Source of the DNA: Candidatus Methanoplasma sp.
Lineage (GTDB): Archaea; Thermoplasmatota; Thermoplasmata; Methanomassiliicoccales; Methanomethylophilaceae
Direction: 5' to 3'
NCBI GenBank assembly: GCA_031256615.1
Contig: JAIRQG010000075.1
Span: 1 to 6,887, forward strand
DNA: 6,887 bases
The translations under genes were made by a program, and so were the position numbers. Every line of letters starts with the position of its first letter. The stretch's first letter is position 1. Below, piece by piece: positions 1 through 6,470 of this stretch. Below the pieces are notes generated by a model, which saw only the letters and a list, made by a program, of their open reading frames with translations, did not search any database and was not told where the DNA came from.

Positions 1-593
1 GGCTTGTGGATTTCGGCGACGGAATGATGTCCAGCAAAGACAGAGAAGGCAGCATCAAAGCTTTAAAGGACACAAAGATCGGCGCAGGCGGGTTTGGCGT
101 AGCGCTGATGGTGGTCATCGCGACAATTTCCGCACTTAGCGGGATCTGGCCTGTGTTCTTGGTTGCAGCAGTGATTGTTACCGCCGAAGTGTTCGTAAAG
201 AATGCCATGGTAGCGGCGGCCGCTTTCGGGGAGCCCGGGACAGGAATGGCATCCGAACAAGTAAGGAACACAGGCATGAACACTCTGCTAGTGTCAACTG
301 GCGTATCCGCAGCGTTTGCGTTCATCGGATACCTGATAATGGGGATTGCTGAATGGGCCATCAATGGGTTTGAATTGTTTACCACAGAACCGCTCATATC
401 CGCCGTATTGGTGATAGCGGGAGCCGCAGCATCTTCGATAGCGATCGGATGGTTGCTTGCACACCTGTCTAACAAGAAGTTCGGCTTCGTGAACGGAGAT
501 GTCCTAGGCGCTGCCAATGAGATATCAAGAGTATTGATCTTGTTCATTGCACTGATCATCACCGGGTTCTATACATTCCCAACCGTGTTCTGA
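1..593 (+). CDS. cobS: Adenosylcobinamide-GDP ribazoletransferase (cobalamin synthase), 5' end missing
   Basis: CobS is the membrane enzyme that joins adenosylcobinamide-GDP to alpha-ribazole or its 5'-phosphate, the joining step of cobalamin nucleotide-loop assembly. The frame is open at the window edge and reads LVDFGDGMMSSKDRE, the end of the family's Asp-rich HxDGLxDxxDG motif, so roughly a quarter of the usual ~250 residues lies upstream. The GTG at position 6 is therefore internal, not the start. Numbering from it, hydrophobic segments fall near residues 28-47, 48-65, 92-113, 129-152 and 173-190, as expected for a polytopic membrane protein. The C-terminal family motif GDVLGAANE is at residues 164-172. 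The gene ends in TGA, 4 nt before cobY, so the two are probably co-transcribed. I am confident of the family; the missing N-terminus is a limit of the window, not evidence of a broken gene. Confidence 0.93.
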   Translation, partial: LVDFGDGMMSSKDREGSIKALKDTKIGAGGFGVALMVVIATISALSGIWPVFLVAAVIVTAEVFVKNAMVAAAAFGEPGTGMASEQVRNTGMNTLLVSTGVSAAFAFIGYLIMGIAEWAINGFELFTTEPLISAVLVIAGAAASSIAIGWLLAHLSNKKFGFVNGDVLGAANEISRVLILFIALIITGFYTFPTVF

Positions 594-597
594 TCAC

Positions 598-1224
598 ATG
601 CAAGCACTGATAAACGCCGGGGGGAAGGGCACCAGGATGGGTGCGTGCGGTATTGAGAAACCCATGCACATCATCGGGGGCAAGCCGGCCATCAGATGCG
701 TAGTGGATGCGCTCTACGGTTCAGAGAACGTAGACAGAATATTGGTATCGGTAAGCAACAACACACTAGCGACGGAGAGGTATCTGAAAGGCATAGGTGT
801 GGAGACAATAAGAACATCCGGAGAGGATTTTATGGAGGACATGCATGAATCCTTCAAGATCCTCGAGGGAAGTTTTGTCCTCGTGTGCCCTTCGGACCTC
901 CCTCTCATCACAACTGAGGAATTGGATAAGTTCATAGCTGCATTCGACCCGAAAAAGATGGAGTCTCTCATCGCGCTTGTCGATAAGAAGGCCATCGAGG
1001 GACTTAATGTCAAACCTTCCTACATCAGAGACCGCTACGGATCGGACTGGGTGGTCTCCGGTGTTTCTATCATGGATAGGGAAAAGACCCTTGACGGAAT
1101 CTATCTCCACGAATCTTTTTACGAGACCGACCGCAAAGAGTTCGCTGTCAACGTGAACACACAGGAAGAGCTCGATCAGGCAAGGAAAATAGCGGACCGT
1201 GTCCTTGCGTTTCACCCGGCCTAA
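598..1224 (+). CDS. cobY: Adenosylcobinamide-phosphate guanylyltransferase, archaeal CobY type
   Basis: CobY transfers GMP from GTP to adenosylcobinamide phosphate, giving the adenosylcobinamide-GDP used by CobS. It is the archaeal replacement for bacterial CobU/CobP and lacks the kinase activity. The 208-residue protein starts with the nucleotidyltransferase glycine-rich loop NAGGKGTRMG (residues 6-15) and EKP at 20-22. It carries a probable metal-binding aspartate in CPSDLPLI (D100), a VVSGVSIMD segment (152-160), and a C-terminal NVNTQEEL stretch (185-192) typical of this fold. Its length is close to other archaeal CobY proteins (~200 residues). The ATG lies 4 nt after the cobS stop. The only ribosome-binding hint is TGATC at 591-595, which matches the distal part of the archaeal SD and sits very close to the start, so reinitiation after cobS is plausible. 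It could be mistaken for a MobA-like protein, but the cobS neighbour favours CobY. Confidence 0.92.
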   Translation: MQALINAGGKGTRMGACGIEKPMHIIGGKPAIRCVVDALYGSENVDRILVSVSNNTLATERYLKGIGVETIRTSGEDFMEDMHESFKILEGSFVLVCPSDLPLITTEELDKFIAAFDPKKMESLIALVDKKAIEGLNVKPSYIRDRYGSDWVVSGVSIMDREKTLDGIYLHESFYETDRKEFAVNVNTQEELDQARKIADRVLAFHPA

Positions 1225-1231
1225 GACAGAT

Positions 1232-2335
1232 TCAGTCGAAGCTCATTATTTTTCTGTAGATCTCATGCACTTTGTCCAGCAGGTCCCTGCAGGTGATCGC
1301 TCCGGCGCTCTGTATGATCGCTGCGACAGATGATCCTCCGCAGCCCACGCCCTCTTTGATGTATCCCCACTCATAGGCCTGAAGCCCTTCATAAGGGCTT
1401 GAGGAATAATCCATGTTAACATACACGATCGGAACACCGGCAGATATGGAATCCATGATCTTCGCCATGTTCGAGTTTGGATCCTCCATAAGCCACCTGG
1501 TCGTGCCTTGGAAGATATTTCCCACGATGCTCGGATCAAGTTTCACAGCGGCGGCGATGACTGCCGCCATTTGGGTCCCGCCGCCTACTATTACGGGGAC
1601 TTTTTTGGCGGCCCCTATTATGATCCCGACATTTGCGGGCATCATTGGGTCTCCGACGCATTCGATCGCTTTCAGAGGATCATTGGAAAGCTCCCCGATC
1701 TTGATGCCTGCGGCGTTAAGGCCTTCCATGACCGTTTTCATCTTAAGCTCGCGCGGGTTGTTCGGCGAACTGCTGCTGACCAGATTGTCTTTGATGATAC
1801 CCATCGCCAGAAGGACAGCGAGGGCAGTCGTCGTTCCTCCTGCGCAGCTTTCGCTGATAACAACGAAATCCGAACCGTGAGAGAGCATCTGTCCAAGGAT
1901 CACTCCTTTGTTGAAAACCTCTCTGACATTTGATACCGCTTTGCCGGAAGTTACAAAATCGCCGCATTTTCCGCCGACCTCTATGCAGGGTAGATTGGGG
2001 ATGACCTTGCATCCTCCATTCACAATGAAGAAAGGCATCTTCGAGATCTCCAAAGCGGCTTTGGTAAGGGTTGCCGGGGTCGGTATCCCGCCGGGATTTA
2101 TCGGGATCCCCTTCATACAAACGGTCTTTCCGAGGACCAGAAGCTCAGCGTCCGCAGCCGGAGTGAACATTGTCAGTTCCGGTGTGTCTCCCGCGTCAGA
2201 TATGCCGGGGATGGTGGAGGTCAGCGTGTTTGCGACGGTGCATGTAAAAACTCCTTTTTTCCCCCATATCCTGGACAGTATCTCCGCAGCTATTTTCTCA
2301 TTACCGTATACGCTAAGCGAGGCTGGCAGTTCCAT
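1232..2335 (-). CDS. cobT: Archaeal-type nicotinate-nucleotide-dependent phosphoribosyltransferase CobT
   Basis: CobT moves phosphoribose from nicotinate mononucleotide to the lower-ligand base, giving alpha-ribazole 5'-phosphate or the analogous nucleotide. The 367-residue protein matches the archaeal branch of the family: TSTIPGISDAGDTPELT (residues 39-55), PAADAELLVLGKT (59-71), KGIPINPGGIPTPATLTKAA (75-94), ESCAGGTTTALA (162-173), a GGGTQMAA glycine-rich segment (251-258), and EGVGCGGSS near the C-terminus (328-336), where a catalytic glutamate would be expected by analogy with bacterial CobT. The ATG is preceded by a good Shine-Dalgarno, GGGTGA, with 7 nt spacing. It is last in the minus-strand unit, 13 nt after the ApgM-like gene, and ends 7 nt from the end of convergent cobY. 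Which base it uses (dimethylbenzimidazole, hydroxybenzimidazole, adenine) cannot be told from sequence. Confidence 0.92.
   Translation of the reverse strand: MELPASLSVYGNEKIAAEILSRIWGKKGVFTCTVANTLTSTIPGISDAGDTPELTMFTPAADAELLVLGKTVCMKGIPINPGGIPTPATLTKAALEISKMPFFIVNGGCKVIPNLPCIEVGGKCGDFVTSGKAVSNVREVFNKGVILGQMLSHGSDFVVISESCAGGTTTALAVLLAMGIIKDNLVSSSSPNNPRELKMKTVMEGLNAAGIKIGELSNDPLKAIECVGDPMMPANVGIIIGAAKKVPVIVGGGTQMAAVIAAAVKLDPSIVGNIFQGTTRWLMEDPNSNMAKIMDSISAGVPIVYVNMDYSSSPYEGLQAYEWGYIKEGVGCGGSSVAAIIQSAGAITCRDLLDKVHEIYRKIMSFD
1246..1253 (+). terminator. Possible oligo-T terminator for cobS-cobY
   Basis: TTATTTTT lies 22-29 nt after the cobY stop codon, inside the 3' end of the opposing cobT gene. 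Archaeal RNA polymerase often terminates at U-tracts without a hairpin. The tract is short (five consecutive T), so this is only a candidate. No comparable T-tract is visible just past the cobT stop on the minus strand. Confidence 0.3.
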
Positions 2336-2342
2336 TTTAAAT

Positions 2343-2348
2343 TCACCC
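2343..2348 (-). promoter_or_regulatory. Shine-Dalgarno of cobT
   Basis: The minus strand reads GGGTGA followed by 7 nt and the ATG. It matches the archaeal anti-SD (complement of AGGAGGTGATC), fixes the cobT start, and shows that this internal gene is translated by a leadered mechanism, unlike the first gene of the unit. Confidence 0.6.
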
Positions 2349-3338
2349 TTATCTCATCAGCCGGGGAATGACCCGGTCAAGAGGGACCAGCCCCTCTTTG
2401 GGCATATCCGTCTCAATGTTTGTCCAGAAAGGCACATTCATTATTATGTGTTCGCCCGTGACACATGATGTTCCGTGATCAACAAAGTATACCACGCGTT
2501 CTGCATCGCGGAAATATCTTTCCATCAGGCGGTCCGTCCTCTCCAAAATCTCGATCTTTTTGTAAGGGTCTTTCTGATGGCTGTATTCATCCACTTCATC
2601 TATATGCAAAAAGACGTTCCCCTGTTTCAAAGCCTCTTTTGCTACCGGGAATCTGTCTTCCACACGGTCGATCAGGCGGATATTGTGGCCTAAGGACGCT
2701 GCCACCCCGAGTGCTGTAGGGCTGTCGGATATCGCGGTCATATTCCCGATGCAGCTGAAAGGAGGGTACTGCATCGTAAGTCTGCCGCAGCCCCACGGGT
2801 AATTCGTTATCCCGCCCATCTCTTCTGCCACTTTCATCACGAATTTTCCAAGGTCGCCGGGAACCTCCACGAAGGGAGTGTCCGCTGGCGGCGCCGGAAG
2901 GTCAGGAACATCATCGCATTCCATAGTGAGGACAGCTCTGCCGTTCAGGAAGAACTTGATCTCCGGCTTATACTTCTGCAGCATGTGGAGATTATCTCTC
3001 ATTACTTTCATGAGGTCGTTACAGAAAAGGTGTGCATGATATGACCAATGTATCATCCCTTCTTTTATCTCAGCCGGACTCAGCCTGTATGCGGTCCTGC
3101 CGGACATGTCCATGCCGAGCCCCATGGCTTCCAGCACGGCCCTCGACAGCACCGGCGGGTGGCCGGTGAAGAACTCATTCAAAAACAGTTGGGTGTAGCC
3201 TCTTCCGGTAGTGCAGTGCTTATGCGGCGCCTTTTCTGACATGAAAGGCATGTTTGCGATCTCATAAGGTTTCTTCCCGCCGAGAAGAGGATGCGGATCA
3301 TCCTCCATTCCGTCGAGAAGAACAAATAACGTGTTCAT
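2349..3338 (-). CDS. ApgM-like alkaline-phosphatase-superfamily metalloenzyme with atypical nucleophile motif
   Basis: This 329-residue protein resembles archaeal cofactor-independent phosphoglycerate mutase (ApgM). The start VLLDGMEDDPHPLLGGKKP (residues 6-24) gives the first metal aspartate D9. EVDEYSH gives D250 and H254, and VDHGTSCVTGEH gives D287, H288 and H297. EAMGLGMDM (70-78) and TAISDSPTALGVAASLG (201-217) also fit the family. However, the usual PGSDTAH nucleophile motif is replaced by TTGRGYTQLFLNEFFTG (43-59). Serine is absent there, leaving T43, T44 or T49 as possible nucleophiles, and the protein is shorter than typical ApgM (~400). It may therefore not be a glycolytic mutase. 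It overlaps hypF by 4 nt (ATGA), has an upstream GAGG at 5 nt spacing, and precedes cobT by 13 nt. This suggests, without proving it, a phosphatase role in cobalamin nucleotide-loop assembly. Superfamily is sure; substrate is unknown. Confidence 0.8.
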   Translation of the reverse strand: MNTLFVLLDGMEDDPHPLLGGKKPYEIANMPFMSEKAPHKHCTTGRGYTQLFLNEFFTGHPPVLSRAVLEAMGLGMDMSGRTAYRLSPAEIKEGMIHWSYHAHLFCNDLMKVMRDNLHMLQKYKPEIKFFLNGRAVLTMECDDVPDLPAPPADTPFVEVPGDLGKFVMKVAEEMGGITNYPWGCGRLTMQYPPFSCIGNMTAISDSPTALGVAASLGHNIRLIDRVEDRFPVAKEALKQGNVFLHIDEVDEYSHQKDPYKKIEILERTDRLMERYFRDAERVVYFVDHGTSCVTGEHIIMNVPFWTNIETDMPKEGLVPLDRVIPRLMR

Positions 3339-5497
3339 TGTATCCTCTTCAAAGCTATCGCGGCCTGTCCGACGGATACTCCTCCGTCGCCGTTGGGAAT
3401 GTTATTATGGAATATTAATTCATGTCCGGATCCCTTTGCTATTTCTGAGAACATATCGCACACAACAGAATTGTATGATACTCCGCCGGTGATGCCGATC
3501 GAATCGATCCCGTCAGAATCGGCAGCCTCTGCGGCAGCCTCGGTTAGACATCTCATAACGTTATAGATAATGGAATAAGCGACATCTGCAGGTTTCTGGC
3601 TCTTATCGATCCTTGAGAAAAGGTCCGCTGTTTTCACCTCTCCGCCCGAGATCTCCGTTTCGAATCCGGATATCAGCTTTCCGGACGCCAGCAGCGATTC
3701 CAGTTTCATCGCCGGCTCTCCGTCGTATGTTCGGACGGAGCACACCCCCAGCGAGTACGACAAAGCATCCATCAGTCTTCCCATCGATGAGCATTTGACG
3801 CTTTTATCCATCATTTTCATCAGAACGCTCGCCTCGCTTTCGGTAAAGGAGTTGTTCTCCTCGCCGTTCATGGCATCGATCGCAAATCTTAATCTTCTGA
3901 GGTCGTACAGCGCTTTTTCCGACCCAAGCAGAGGTATGCCTTCCAGTTTTGCCGCTCGGGAGAACGATGAGAGGTCCGCCGAAAGCACCTCTCCGCCCCA
4001 AACGGTGCCGTCGGTCCCGTAACCGCTGCCGTCAAGCGTAAGCGCGACCACGCTGTCAGCATCATTATCCATCATAAGCGATGCGGCGTGCGCCCAGTGG
4101 TGCTGCACCTCGATCACCGCCGAACCATATTCTTCGGAGAGCCTTTTCGCAAGCCCTCTGTTGGTATATCCGGGATGAAGGTCCATCGCCACTATCTCCG
4201 GACGGCAGCCCAGCAGCCGGATATGGGTCCTGATTGCCTCTTCCAGATAATCCACAACTCCGACCCCTTCCCCGTCGCCGATGTGCTGCGTCGGATGGAT
4301 CTTCCCGTCTGCGGCTATTGCTCCCGTAAGATTTTCCTGTGCTCCCACCGCTGCGGCGGAACCCTTCATCGATGTTGGTATGTATGAAGGAACATGGCCT
4401 CTGGACCTTCTGATGAAGAACGTCCTGTCCCCGAAAACCCGAAGAACGCTGTCGTCGGCACGGTTCAGTATCGGCTGGTTGTGGATAAGATATGCATCGG
4501 CCCCCATCTCCATTATCTCCAGGTCATCGAGTATCATCGGCTCTCCTGGCACATTGGCGGATGTCATTATCAAAGCGTCATCTTTCAGATGTTCGAACAA
4601 TAGGTGCTGAACTCCTGTGTACGGAAGGAATACGCCTATGTTGTCAAGTCCCGGAGAGATCAGTTCTGTAAGATCCGAATATCTTTTTTTTATTAACACG
4701 ATAGGCCTGTGCGGGGACCTGAGGTTCTCCGACTCTTTTTCGGTCGGGACACCGTATCCGAGGATGGACTTCTCGTTCTTTACCATCACTGCGAACGGTT
4801 TCTGTTTCCTCCCGTACCATTCCCTCAATCCGACGATGTTGTCCAAAGTGCAGCATATGTGCATGCCGCCCCAGCTTTTCACTATGCCGATCTTTCCTTC
4901 TGAAAGCATGCCGGCGAACTCTTCTATCGGATTGCCCGGGATATTAAAGCCGTCTTTCCCGATCAGTCGGTAGGACGGTCCGCATTCCGGACAGCATACG
5001 GTCTGGTGATGAAATCTTCTGTCCGCCGGATCCTCATATTCTCTGCGGCATTCTCGGCACATATCGAATCCTTTCATCGCAGTTGAACTGCGGTCATAGG
5101 GAAGGCTGTTTAGGAGAGTGAACCTCGGTCCGCATTTCGTACATGATGTGAAAGGATAGCCTGACCGTCTGCCTTTTCTGATGTCTTCAAGACAGTCTCC
5201 GCATATTGCGATGTCTGTAGGTATCGACATCCCCGATGAGCCCCTTTGGGACGGGGATATCTGAAACCCGTGCCCGCATGGAGAGGGCTGTTCGATCTTT
5301 ATTACTTCATCTAAATGTGCCAGAGGGGGAAGGTTCTGCAGGAATAGGTTGAGGAATCTTTCTCCGTCCTCAACATCGGCCACCACATCGGAACCGTCAT
5401 TCCATATTCTTCCCGAGAGTCCGAGGCTTGTTGCTATTCTGTAGGCGGCAGGTCTGAAACCGACCCCCTGGACGACTCCCCTGAATATTATTTTCAT
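3335..5497 (-). CDS. hypF: [NiFe]-hydrogenase maturation carbamoyltransferase HypF
   Basis: HypF converts carbamoyl phosphate and ATP to carbamoyl-AMP and transfers the carbamoyl group to HypE, the first step in making the cyanide ligands of the [NiFe] centre. The 720-residue protein has the full domain order. An acylphosphatase domain spans about 1-85 (GVVQGVGFRP at 7-16, R15; N33). Four CxxC zinc pairs are at C99/C102, C119/C122, C147/C150 and C169/C172. A YrdC-like domain spans about 190-370 (KPFAVMVK 233-240, TSANVPGEP 312-320, RADDSVLR 346-353). A Kae1-like domain follows to the end (VQHHWAH 464-470, DGSGYGTDGTVWGGE 489-503, GGVSYN 671-676, NGDGGVSVGQA 702-711). Nothing is truncated. Small departures from the usual consensus are QTVCCPEC in the last zinc segment and GAQENLT where GxELKNT is common. 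It starts 6 nt after the phosphorylase stop and overlaps the next gene. It implies that the genome encodes [NiFe]-hydrogenases elsewhere. Confidence 0.96.
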   Translation of the reverse strand: MKIIFRGVVQGVGFRPAAYRIATSLGLSGRIWNDGSDVVADVEDGERFLNLFLQNLPPLAHLDEVIKIEQPSPCGHGFQISPSQRGSSGMSIPTDIAICGDCLEDIRKGRRSGYPFTSCTKCGPRFTLLNSLPYDRSSTAMKGFDMCRECRREYEDPADRRFHHQTVCCPECGPSYRLIGKDGFNIPGNPIEEFAGMLSEGKIGIVKSWGGMHICCTLDNIVGLREWYGRKQKPFAVMVKNEKSILGYGVPTEKESENLRSPHRPIVLIKKRYSDLTELISPGLDNIGVFLPYTGVQHLLFEHLKDDALIMTSANVPGEPMILDDLEIMEMGADAYLIHNQPILNRADDSVLRVFGDRTFFIRRSRGHVPSYIPTSMKGSAAAVGAQENLTGAIAADGKIHPTQHIGDGEGVGVVDYLEEAIRTHIRLLGCRPEIVAMDLHPGYTNRGLAKRLSEEYGSAVIEVQHHWAHAASLMMDNDADSVVALTLDGSGYGTDGTVWGGEVLSADLSSFSRAAKLEGIPLLGSEKALYDLRRLRFAIDAMNGEENNSFTESEASVLMKMMDKSVKCSSMGRLMDALSYSLGVCSVRTYDGEPAMKLESLLASGKLISGFETEISGGEVKTADLFSRIDKSQKPADVAYSIIYNVMRCLTEAAAEAADSDGIDSIGITGGVSYNSVVCDMFSEIAKGSGHELIFHNNIPNGDGGVSVGQAAIALKRIQ
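3344..3347 (-). promoter_or_regulatory. Shine-Dalgarno of the ApgM-like gene, inside the hypF 3' end
   Basis: The minus strand reads GAGG, then 5 nt, then the ATG that shares its ATGA with the hypF stop codon. Together, the overlap and the site point to translational coupling of the two genes. Confidence 0.5.
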
Positions 5498-5503
5498 ATG
5501 ATA

Positions 5504-6280
5504 TCAAAGGGCGCCGCATCCTTTGGCGGCCTCGATACAATCACAATCGCTCTTCCCGACCTTCGGAAGACCCAGCTCAAGAAGCTTAAGCACCTTTGCG
5601 AGACATTCGTTCATCGTTTTGACGACCATATCTATGCTTACATCCTCCTCATGCCACACGTCGTAATCGGTCACGGTGGCGAGGCTGCAGTAGCACATGC
5701 CGAGCTCTCTCGCAAGCTGGCACTCCGGAACAAGCGTCATCCCTATTATGTCGCCGAACTGCCTGAACATATTGCTCTCTGCCCTTGTTGAGAACCTTGG
5801 CCCCTCTATGCAGACGTATGCCCCGCCGAGATGGTGCTTTATTCCCATCTTCTCTGCGGTGTTATTGAATATTCCGTTCAGATACGTGCAAAATGGGTCG
5901 GGAATTGAGATATGCACTGTCCTTTTGTCAAAGAACGTATAGTCTCTTTTTTTCGTGAAGTCAATGAACTGCGTCGGTATCACAAGGTCTCCCGGAGCAT
6001 ATTCCATCCGGAGCGAGCCGACCGCGCATGCAGATATCACATATTCGCATCCAAGCTCTTTCAGCGCCCACATGTTTGCTTTGTAGGGAACGCTCGACGG
6101 AGGATACTGGTGTGACCTTCCGTGTCTGAAGAGGAACGCCACCTCAATACCCGAGATCTTGCCGATCATTATCTCGTCGGAAGGTTTGCCGTATGGTGTA
6201 TCCGGAAAAACAGTCTTTATTGTTTCAAAGGAGTCTGGGTTATATATGCCCGTACCTCCGATGATGGCTATCTTTGGCAT
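5504..6280 (-). CDS. S-methyl-5'-thioadenosine (or thioinosine) phosphorylase
   Basis: This enzyme splits methylthioadenosine or methylthioinosine with phosphate, salvaging the by-product of SAM-dependent reactions. The 258-residue protein is a trimeric-type PNP/MTAP family member: GGTGIYNP (8-15, phosphate-binding T10), FRHGRSHQYPP (51-61), CAVGSL (85-90), CIEGPRFSTRAES (157-169), GMT with ribose-contacting M181, and TDYDVW (204-209). D205 and D207 correspond to the aspartates that favour a 6-amino purine in human MTAP. Some methanogen relatives act on methylthioinosine, so the exact substrate is open. The C-terminus has a CxC (C246, C248) plus C255. An in-frame ATG exists at 6343, but a TATA-like element at 6301-6308 lies between it and the ATG at 6280. 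MPKIAIIGGTG is also the normal family start, so 6280 is chosen. It leads the four-gene unit, with no Shine-Dalgarno, suggesting a leaderless transcript. Confidence 0.9.
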   Translation of the reverse strand: MPKIAIIGGTGIYNPDSFETIKTVFPDTPYGKPSDEIMIGKISGIEVAFLFRHGRSHQYPPSSVPYKANMWALKELGCEYVISACAVGSLRMEYAPGDLVIPTQFIDFTKKRDYTFFDKRTVHISIPDPFCTYLNGIFNNTAEKMGIKHHLGGAYVCIEGPRFSTRAESNMFRQFGDIIGMTLVPECQLARELGMCYCSLATVTDYDVWHEEDVSIDMVVKTMNECLAKVLKLLELGLPKVGKSDCDCIEAAKGCGAL

Positions 6281-6300
6281 GTTTGGGAATTCTAATAAGG

Positions 6301-6308
6301 GTATAAAA
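6301..6308 (-). promoter_or_regulatory. TATA-box promoter of the phosphorylase-hypF-apgM-like-cobT unit
   Basis: The minus strand reads TTTTATAC, an archaeal TATA element. Its centre is about 24-25 nt before the ATG at 6280, the distance at which transcription normally starts. The mRNA would therefore begin at or next to the start codon, which explains the missing Shine-Dalgarno. Confidence 0.6.
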
Positions 6309-6430
6309 GGACAATGTTTTGGTGGTTGACTGCCGAAGCACAAGCGGTTCTTTCATCAACGGCAATGATTTGAGAATGCAGATCAGATTTTCTTTCACTT
6401 TCGGCATATTCGGACACCCCCTGGTTTTTT

Positions 6431-6438
6431 CTTTATAC
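6431..6438 (+). promoter_or_regulatory. TATA-box promoter of the rightward frame
   Basis: The plus strand reads CTTTATAC, sharing TTTATAC with the leftward promoter and preceded by a T-run. Transcription would be expected to start near 6460-6462, just at a GTG (6462) and about 10 nt before the ATG (6471). Confidence 0.5.
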
Positions 6439-6470
6439 TCGGAGCGGTCTAAAGCGATCCAGTGAGCGAA

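Larger units (their letters stand above)
6281..6470. other. Divergent intergenic region
   Basis: This 190-nt stretch separates the phosphorylase (leftward) from the unrecognised frame (rightward). It contains one TATA-like element for each direction. No convincing small gene, strong hairpin or RNA family is visible. A weak imperfect direct repeat (TTCTTTCA followed by CGGCA) occurs near 6348 and 6390, with 13 of 20 positions matching; it is too weak to call an operator. Confidence 0.6.

Noticed and set aside
1..593. Cobalamin riboswitch near the cob genes
   Set aside because: No leader region is present in the window for cobS, and cobT lies inside an operon with a 13-nt gap. No B12-box-like sequence was seen.
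766..1215. Minus-strand open frame opposite cobY (149 codons)
   Set aside because: cobY carries clear family motifs along its length; the antisense frame has none.
1413..2468. Long plus-strand open frames opposite cobT and the end of the ApgM-like gene
   Set aside because: They are antisense shadows of well-supported genes with conserved motifs and have no recognisable products.
3150..3168. Perfect 6-bp inverted repeat (CACCGG, 7-nt loop, CCGGTG)
   Set aside because: It lies inside coding sequence for a Thr-Gly-His-Pro-Pro-Val stretch, has no T-tract, and is readily explained by GC-rich codons.
2349..3338. Frameshift as the cause of the missing PGSDTAH motif
   Set aside because: Sequence on both sides stays in one frame, and family-like residues resume directly after the region, so substitution is more likely than a frameshift.
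6281..6343. N-terminal extension of the phosphorylase from the ATG at 6343
   Set aside because: The extra 21 residues are not family-like, and the TATA element at 6301-6308 would lie inside the coding region. The ATG at 6280 gives the normal start.
6348..6409. Imperfect direct repeat in the divergent intergenic region
   Set aside because: Only about 13 of 20 positions match, with two copies and no symmetry. It is not enough to propose an operator or repeat array.
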